This document shows, piece by piece, positions 56,985 through 61,397 of a stretch of DNA of 61,397 nt. Numbering within the stretch: position 1 is the first letter of the stretch; the number at the start of each line of letters is the position of its first letter. The translations under genes were made by a program, and so were the position numbers. Origin of the DNA: an uncultured Oscillospiraceae bacterium (GTDB lineage Bacteria > Bacillota > Clostridia > Oscillospirales > Oscillospiraceae). The DNA lies in contig CAJFQQ010000009.1 of the NCBI GenBank assembly GCA_904419145.1, positions 1 through 61,397 on the forward strand, written 5' to 3'. Under the pieces are notes generated by a model. The model was not told the DNA's origin, did no database searches, and was given only the letters and a program-made list of their open reading frames with translations.

Positions 56985-57419
56985 TTACTGTGCGGCACGG
57001 AGGACGGCGGTCCAGCTGGACATACGGCTGCCCCGGCAGAAGGATACGCCCACGTTGTAGTAGGTGCCGTCCGCCTGCAGCCACAGGGTCTCCGTTTCGC
57101 TGTAGGCCCCGTCCGGAGAGCGGTAGACTGATACGATGCAGTCTCCCACAAAGGTAAAGGCGCCGGTCAATGTGCCCAGGGCCGGATTACAGGAAGTCCA
57201 CTGAAGCGTGGAGGGGATCTCCGTGGGGGAAATGGAGTAATCGTTCCGAATATGGAGGGGCTGCGGCGCGGCCACGGACATTTCGCCCTTCAGCTGCCAG
57301 CGGTGTCCATCCCGCAGCAGATGGCTCTGCCCGGTCAGGGGGAAGGGATGTCCCTCGACGTTGTAGTAGGTGCCCCGGGCGGTCCACACCAGGGGCTGCA
57401 GCAGATATCGGTGTTCCAT
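56985..57419 (-). CDS. Hypothetical protein with internal repeat, 144 aa
   Basis: 144 residues, beta-rich, unknown family. WTARGTYYNVEGHPFPLTGQ near 12 and LQADGTYYNVGVSFCRG near 115 share GTYYNV, suggesting two copies of a small beta unit. No signal peptide. It starts 12 bases after the GNAT gene stop on the minus strand, with GGAGG at the GNAT stop, so it is the third gene of this unit. Confidence 0.65.
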   Translation of the reverse strand: MEHRYLLQPLVWTARGTYYNVEGHPFPLTGQSHLLRDGHRWQLKGEMSVAAPQPLHIRNDYSISPTEIPSTLQWTSCNPALGTLTGAFTFVGDCIVSVYRSPDGAYSETETLWLQADGTYYNVGVSFCRGSRMSSWTAVLRAAQ

Positions 57420-57431
57420 GGAAGGGCCTCC

Positions 57432-58148
57432 TCACACTTTCAGATATACCGGATAGGGCCCGGCGGACACATACCCCAGCTTCTCCGCCAGGTGCAGGGA
57501 GACGAGGGTGTGGGCGTCCCAGCTGGGGGAGAGGCCCCGTTCCAGGCAGGCGAGCACCAGGGCCGCGCCGCAGGCGGTGGCCAGCCCTATCCGGCGGAAG
57601 TCCGGGTGGGTGTCGATCTCGATTTCAATGCCGCCGTCGAAAATGGCGTAGGAGGATGCACCGGCTACGATTTCTCTATCGCGCCACGCCGCGATGCCGA
57701 TCCCCCGGCGGCAGAAGTCCGCACCGTCCCGGAACAGGCCCCGCAGGTCCCTGGACCAGTCCGCCTGCCCCAAAAGGGAATAGGCCGCAGGGTCGATAGG
57801 GGAGAGCGTAACCCCCTGCGGCGGCCGGGCCAGCGCAGAGAGCTCTGCACGGTCAAATCGGTTGGTATCCTTCCGGGTGGCATAGCGGGTATAGGGGCGA
57901 ACATGCTGCCCCCAGACCGCCTCGATCACCGGATGCCAGTCTGCCGTCCGGGGCACCAGGATGGCCGCCGAAGCCCCGGCGGCCAGGGCACGGGAGGGCG
58001 CTCCGGCCAGGAAGCAGAAATCCCCCACGGTGACGGCAGCGGCCCGGGGGCCCTCCGGATCATCTACCGCCAGTGTCCCCATGTGCCCCTGGAGACAGGA
58101 GAGGATCATGGGCTCGGCCCAGCCGTCGAACAGATACGCTACATCCAT
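57432..58148 (-). CDS. GNAT acetyltransferase (GNAT_acetyltran type)
   Basis: 238 residues. The N-terminal half is a divergent domain (YLFDGWAEPMILSCLQGHMG), and the C-terminal half is GNAT: IEIEIDTHPDFRRIGLATACGAALVLACLE near 175 with the acetyl-CoA loop R-R-I-G-L-A, then HTLVSLHLAEKLGYVSAGPYPVY. The substrate is unknown. Its start overlaps the nitroreductase gene end by 10 bases. Confidence 0.82.
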   Translation of the reverse strand: MDVAYLFDGWAEPMILSCLQGHMGTLAVDDPEGPRAAAVTVGDFCFLAGAPSRALAAGASAAILVPRTADWHPVIEAVWGQHVRPYTRYATRKDTNRFDRAELSALARPPQGVTLSPIDPAAYSLLGQADWSRDLRGLFRDGADFCRRGIGIAAWRDREIVAGASSYAIFDGGIEIEIDTHPDFRRIGLATACGAALVLACLERGLSPSWDAHTLVSLHLAEKLGYVSAGPYPVYLKV

Positions 58149-58666
58149 GTGACCAGGGTCTCCAGATCTTTGCGGACCTTTTTGCGCAGCGCATCCCCCT
58201 CCTTGGCATATCCCACGGCGATGACCAGACGCACCATGCCCTTCGCGCCCACCAGTTGGCGCAGTTTCTTCTCGTCAAACCAGCCGATGATGCAGGTGGA
58301 AAGACCCAGCTCCGTGGCCCGGGCGGTAAAATAGGCCGCCGCGATGCCGATGTCCACAGAGCGGTAGTCCTGGCCTTTCACCTTGGCCCCCACAGCGGAG
58401 GTGGCGTTGTAGTTGGCCTCACTAATGACAACAAAGACCGGTACATCGGGGGTGAAGCCGTTGAGCCCCATGGACCGGGTCAGGTCCCCCACGGCCCGGG
58501 CATTCTCCCCGGTGACGACCGTGAAGTGATAGGGCTGGGCATTGCAGGCCGAGGGAGCCAGCCGGGCGGCCTCCAGGCAGGCGGAGAGATCCTCCCGGGA
58601 GACGCTGCGGCCGGGGTCATAGGCCCGGCAGCTCTGTCGGACGGTGATAAGCTGTGAAAAATCCAT
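58139..58666 (-). CDS. Nitroreductase-family flavoprotein
   Basis: 175 residues. FMN-binding motifs RQSCRAYDPGRSVSREDL near 9, LAPSACNAQPYHFTVV near 36 and the ELGLSTCIIGWFDEKKLRQLVG region near 126 are present. It reduces nitro or quinone groups with NAD(P)H. The ATG at 58666 has GAGGAGG about 8 bases upstream; the longer open frame is not needed. It is first of a three-gene unit with the GNAT and a hypothetical protein. Confidence 0.88.
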   Translation of the reverse strand: MDFSQLITVRQSCRAYDPGRSVSREDLSACLEAARLAPSACNAQPYHFTVVTGENARAVGDLTRSMGLNGFTPDVPVFVVISEANYNATSAVGAKVKGQDYRSVDIGIAAAYFTARATELGLSTCIIGWFDEKKLRQLVGAKGMVRLVIAVGYAKEGDALRKKVRKDLETLVTWM

Positions 58667-58816
58667 ACATGATACCTCCTCTGCGGTGTTAGCTGACTCC
58701 ATCATACTTGATTTTTGGATGAAAGGCAAATGGGGTGGCAGGAAAATTGTTGGGATAAGGCGCCGATTGGCGCAGGGGTGGCGATGGATGCTGGGCCGCC
58801 ATCTGTGATAATATGA

Positions 58817-58855
58817 AAAAGCCCGAACCTGTTGCAAGTCAACAGGTTCGGGCTT
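58817..58855 (-). terminator. Terminator of the tRNA-Ser pair
   Basis: A 16-bp stem (58855-58840 with 58834-58819) around ACTTG on the minus strand, directly followed by a T run. Confidence 0.85.
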
Positions 58856-58946
58856 GGCGCGGAAGGAGGGATTTGAACCCTCGCGCGCTGTTTAGACGCC
58901 TACTCCCTTAGCAGGGGAGCCCCTTCGGCCACTTGGGTACTTCCGC
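58855..58946 (-). tRNA. tRNA-Ser (anticodon GCT)
   Basis: Read on the minus strand from 58946: acceptor GCGGAAG pairs with CTTCCGC, followed by G73 and an encoded CCA. The anticodon loop CTGCTAA carries GCT, a long variable arm is present, and the T-loop is GGTTCAAATCC. It reads AGC/AGU codons. Confidence 0.95.
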
Positions 58947-58992
58947 ATAGTATAATATAATCTATTCAGAAAACCTGACGGTCTCATTTGAC

Positions 58993-59080
58993 TGGCGGAG
59001 AGAGTGGGATTCGAACCCACGGATGCTTTCACATCGCCGGTTTTCAAGACCGGTTCCTTAAACCGCTCGGACATCTCTCC
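58993..59080 (-). tRNA. tRNA-Ser (anticodon TGA)
   Basis: Read on the minus strand from 59080: GGAGAGA acceptor, anticodon loop CTTGAAA with TGA, a long variable arm, T-loop GGTTCGAATCC, G73 and an encoded CCA. It reads UCN codons and is transcribed together with tRNA-Ser(GCT) from the promoter at 59130-59158. Confidence 0.95.
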
Positions 59081-59112
59081 CAATCGGTTTCAGGCGCGTA
59101 AAAAATAATAGC

Positions 59113-59155
59113 ATAAATGGGGCCATTTGTCAACGAAAAAATATTTTAAAATTTT
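59113..59155 (-). promoter_or_regulatory. SigA promoter of the tRNA-Ser genes
   Basis: Minus strand: TTGACA, 17 bases, TATTAT, between 59155 and 59105 and about 25 bases before the first tRNA. The -35 is perfect. Confidence 0.75.
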
Positions 59156-59219
59156 TCGAAAAAAGTCTTGCAAAAATCCAGAGAGTATGGTAATCTAATT
59201 GAGCTGACAAAATAGATAT

Positions 59220-59296
59220 CCGGGTGTGGCGAAGTTTGGTATCGCGCCTGAATGGGGTTCAGGAGGCCGCTGGTTCAAGTCCAGTCACTCGGACCA
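59220..59296 (+). tRNA. tRNA-Pro (anticodon GGG)
   Basis: Acceptor CCGGGTG pairs with CACTCGG. The anticodon stem CCTGA/TCAGG encloses ATGGGGT with anticodon GGG, the T-loop is GGTTCAAGTCC, discriminator A, and CCA is encoded at 59294-59296. A TTGCAA-17-TAATCT promoter lies at about 59168-59196. Confidence 0.95.
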
Positions 59297-59328
59297 TCGG
59301 AGTATCCTTCGGGATACTCCGATTTTTT
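59296..59328 (+). terminator. Terminator of tRNA-Pro
   Basis: ATCGGAGTATCC pairs with GGATACTCCGAT around TTCG, followed by TTTTTG. Confidence 0.85.
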
Positions 59329-59417
59329 GCGTTATTGAACAGGAATATGCAATTTTCGTTGTTTGGAAGCCTGTATGTAGAAGGACTTATTCCTTACTAC
59401 GATACAGGAGGTTCCAT

Positions 59418-60770
59418 ATGACCGAAGAAAACTACAACTACCGAACGAGTCAGACGTTGCTTCGCAACCAGTTTCCCGGCAAAGGAAAGTTGAAAATTCC
59501 GATTATTCCGAAGTTTCAAGAGAAACCGGGAGACTTTGATGATCTTCTTTTAATCGGTTTTGACAAAACCCATCTGGAGGATCAGAATCACCTTGACCGC
59601 ATGGTGCATTTTTTCCTATACGACTATCGCTTTGAGCGGGTCTGGAAGAACCCCGACAATGACATTGAAAAACTATCCCGGTACCGTGCGGTGCTGTCGC
59701 CGGATTTCAGTATGTACCTGGAAATGGCGCCTGTTATGCAGCTTTACAACGTATTTCGCAACCGCTGGTGCGGCGCCTACTGGGCGTCCAAAGGGCTCCG
59801 GGTGATCCCAACCGTCAACTGGGGCGATACATCCACCTTTGATTTCTGCTTTGAGGGGATTGAGAAAGGAAGCGTCGTTGCTGTTTCTACTTATATGGCA
59901 TCCGAACACAACAATCGCTGCGACCAGAAAGACTGGTTCATGGCAGGCTATAATGAGATGCTGCGGCGCATTGAGCTGGAGAAAATCGTCTGCTATAACA
60001 CGCCGTTTCCAGAGATGCAGGGAAATATTATTTATGTGGACTATGAACGCAGTTCCTGGCGGTATATGAATTACGAGCGCGGATTTCAGAAAGAAGATTT
60101 GGAATCTTTCAAAATTGGTGGCTCTTTCTATACAAATTATGATACAATAGAGCCGTTCCTGATTGGAAAAGGCGGAGGAAGCGATTACGGCGGAGAATGG
60201 AAACCCTCCAAACCAGAAGACTTTCGATTTGTCGGAACACCCGGCGAAGTCAAAGTTTCCTATGCAAAAGATGGTACAAAAATTGAAACCAAAATTGGAG
60301 AAGATGGAAGAGCTGTTGCCGAGCGACATTACACCACCTCGCCAAACCCCAAATATCATTCGAATCCCCACGATCATAAAATCAACTGGGAGTCCCAAAG
60401 GCACGGAATTCCAAATTTTGAAAAGCCACATATAAACTATTGGCCTGAGGACTATCCAGATGGGGCTCCTGAATTCAAAAAAATGGGAGGTTTTATGGTG
60501 AAATATGATTTTGCTGGTATGGAAACGGATCACTTCAAAACTATTTCAGAATTTAAAGAGTGCATTATCCGTGGAGGTGAGCCAGTTTTTGCTTGGAATG
60601 GTACTGTATATGGCGTATGCTTTTCTGAATCTGGATATTGTATTGCGCACGCAGATGGAAACTTTGAAAAATTGTGCCGCACACCAGACGATGTCCTTGA
60701 GTACATGGTAGGAAATGACCGTCTCCGCGATGTGATTACGCGGGTTACAGTTTTGAATCGTACAATTTGA
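59418..60770 (+). CDS. DUF4417-domain protein, likely mobile-element cargo
   Basis: 450 residues. The first 230 or so residues fit DUF4417 (LLIGFDKTHLEDQNHLDRMVHFFLYDYRF; LEMAPVMQLYNVFRNRWCGAYW; VIPTVNWGDTSTFDFCFEGI). The rest is charged and repetitive in Lys/Pro/Gly, with NPHDHKINW and a separate small C-terminal domain. The function is unknown; the family is common on plasmids and phages. AGGAGG precedes the ATG at 59418. Base composition is visibly lower in GC than its neighbours, and it follows tRNA-Pro, a common integration target, so it looks acquired. Confidence 0.8.
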   Translation: MTEENYNYRTSQTLLRNQFPGKGKLKIPIIPKFQEKPGDFDDLLLIGFDKTHLEDQNHLDRMVHFFLYDYRFERVWKNPDNDIEKLSRYRAVLSPDFSMYLEMAPVMQLYNVFRNRWCGAYWASKGLRVIPTVNWGDTSTFDFCFEGIEKGSVVAVSTYMASEHNNRCDQKDWFMAGYNEMLRRIELEKIVCYNTPFPEMQGNIIYVDYERSSWRYMNYERGFQKEDLESFKIGGSFYTNYDTIEPFLIGKGGGSDYGGEWKPSKPEDFRFVGTPGEVKVSYAKDGTKIETKIGEDGRAVAERHYTTSPNPKYHSNPHDHKINWESQRHGIPNFEKPHINYWPEDYPDGAPEFKKMGGFMVKYDFAGMETDHFKTISEFKECIIRGGEPVFAWNGTVYGVCFSESGYCIAHADGNFEKLCRTPDDVLEYMVGNDRLRDVITRVTVLNRTI

Positions 60771-60848
60771 GATAAAACCTCTTGCTGACAGCCTGCAAAC
60801 CATTGATTTCCCTGGACTTTTCCAAGTCCTATAATTACACTCCGACCA

Positions 60849-60884
60849 AAAACCGCCTCAAAACTGATGTTTTGAGGCGGTTTT
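60849..60884 (+). terminator. Terminator after the DUF4417 gene
   Basis: AAAACCGCCTCAAAAC pairs with GTTTTGAGGCGGTTTT around TGAT: a 16-bp perfect stem ending in T4. Confidence 0.85.
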
Positions 60885-61161
60885 CATAACTTTTCAAACG
60901 ATAATTTGTTTAACGTTCTGCACAAATATGGTCTCAAATGTGGTCAACTCACTTTTGCGGATTTGTTTTGAATTTTCGTTGTAGACATAGTTTTTGGTCC
61001 GCCTCCGCCACAATTCGTTCTGAAAGGAGGCAAAGACAAACTGCACAATTTTTGAAATATGGGGTCACGACCACCCATTTTCGACTACCGCGAACGGCCA
61101 CGGCTTTATCTTTGAATCTTGCGTCGCAAAATCTGATAGGCTTGGCTGCACTTTCCCGGCC
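60885..61161. other. Gene-free stretch
   Basis: No open frame with a ribosome site and no RNA gene seen. It contains TATGGTCTCAAATGTGGTCA near 60929, a near-repeat of GGTC units, which may be a leftover of the mobile element, and an orphan AAAGGAGG at 61023-61030 without a frame behind it. Confidence 0.5.
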
Positions 61162-61190
61162 TTGTTCCTCCCGGCGAGGCCGTGTATAAT
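61162..61190 (+). promoter_or_regulatory. SigA promoter of the SGNH-like gene
   Basis: TTGTTC (61162-61167), 17 bases, TATAAT (61185-61190). Confidence 0.7.
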
Positions 61191-61232
61191 GGCAGTTGGA
61201 AACAGTGAAATAAACGAGTAAGGAGCAGTGCC

Positions 61233-61397
61233 ATGTGGATCCTTATGCTGGGCAACAGCTTTACATTTACCAACCATATGCCCCAGATGCTGGCTGACCT
61301 GACCGGGGCGGAGGTGGTCTACCACACCCGGGGCGGGGCGCGGCTGTCGGAGCAGCTGAACCCCAACACCAGGCTGGGCAGTCAGACCCAGGCGGCG
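61233..61397 (+). CDS. SGNH/GDSL-like hydrolase, 5' end only
   Basis: The first 55 codons before the window ends. MWILMLGNSFTFTNHMPQML contains a G-N-S block I like that of SGNH hydrolases (Gly, Asn and nucleophile Ser near residues 7-9), as in DUF4886-type proteins. AAGGAG precedes the ATG by about 8 bases. It would deacylate a lipid or sugar ester; the rest of the catalytic residues lie outside the window. Confidence 0.65.
   Translation, partial: MWILMLGNSFTFTNHMPQMLADLTGAEVVYHTRGGARLSEQLNPNTRLGSQTQAA

Noticed and set aside
59226-59417. Upstream extension of the DUF4417 gene through tRNA-Pro
   Set aside because: The open frame runs through a complete tRNA and its terminator. AGGAGG marks the ATG at 59418 as the start.
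1-61397. CRISPR array, rRNA operon, insertion sequence
   Set aside because: No regularly spaced repeats, rRNA signature or transposase were found on either strand.

Overview
The window is a high-GC (roughly 60%) chromosomal segment from an anaerobic, spore-forming Firmicute. It most resembles the Oscillospiraceae (Flavonifractor, Lawsonibacter or Intestinimonas-like gut bacteria). The evidence is a SpoVAF/GerA-type germination gene, strong AGGAGG ribosome sites, SigA promoters of the TTGACA-17-TATAAT type, a cysteine T-box, ferredoxin-linked 2-oxoacid oxidoreductase, NfnAB transhydrogenase and a PBSX-like phage element. The taxonomic placement is inference from gene content.

Layout. 1-4413: a 2-oxoacid:ferredoxin oxidoreductase (four subunits, the first cut by the window edge) followed by a nitrilase-family amidase and branched-chain aminotransferase IlvE. 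Together these suit branched-chain amino acid fermentation or synthesis. 4535-5251: a small hypothetical gene and, on the opposite strand, an extreme Cys/Ser-rich peptide gene with a sigma-K-like promoter. 5350-14483: one aromatic amino acid operon (aroF-tyrA-aroB-aroA-aroC-DUF3786-pheA-aroE/K fusion-aroQ). It is preceded by a 40-codon Phe/Tyr-rich leader peptide with mutually exclusive antiterminator and terminator stems. 14533-20066: a ferritin-like protein, an HD hydrolase, a C45-type acyltransferase/hydrolase, SpoVAF, a glycerophosphodiesterase and RidA.

20231-33222: a compact contractile phage-like element. It has terminase, portal, capsid, sheath, tube, baseplate and lysin, but no integrase, repressor, holin, tail fibre or tape-measure gene. 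The tape-measure position holds a 202-residue low-complexity protein. 33295-43918: recG, a membrane-bound XRE regulator with a secreted partner, rimM-trmD, a zinc-ribbon membrane protein, an NCS2 nucleobase permease, an NlpC/P60 hydrolase, a NusG-II/Gx transporter pair, DUF2284, a GNAT and a small conserved protein. 44064-46480: a Cys T-box controlling cysE-cysS.

46842-47638: an AT-rich stretch with a perfect-consensus promoter that leads into a broken reading frame. 47639-56719: a MATE exporter, family-4 uracil-DNA glycosylase, a truncated CmpB-type permease, a lysophospholipase-like hydrolase, a sugar epimerase/racemase pair, a zinc-ribbon protein, an NrdD-like mini-protein, a Crp/Fnr regulator with a palindromic candidate operator, and nfnAB. 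56720-61397: hairpin-rich repeat DNA, a three-gene minus-strand group (nitroreductase, GNAT, hypothetical), tRNA-Ser(TGA), tRNA-Ser(GCT) and tRNA-Pro(GGG), a lower-GC DUF4417 gene beside tRNA-Pro, and the start of an SGNH-like gene.

The two strongest leads for undescribed biology are the Phe/Tyr leader-peptide attenuator and the tape-measure-less contractile element. No CRISPR array, rRNA, transposase or intact integrase was seen.
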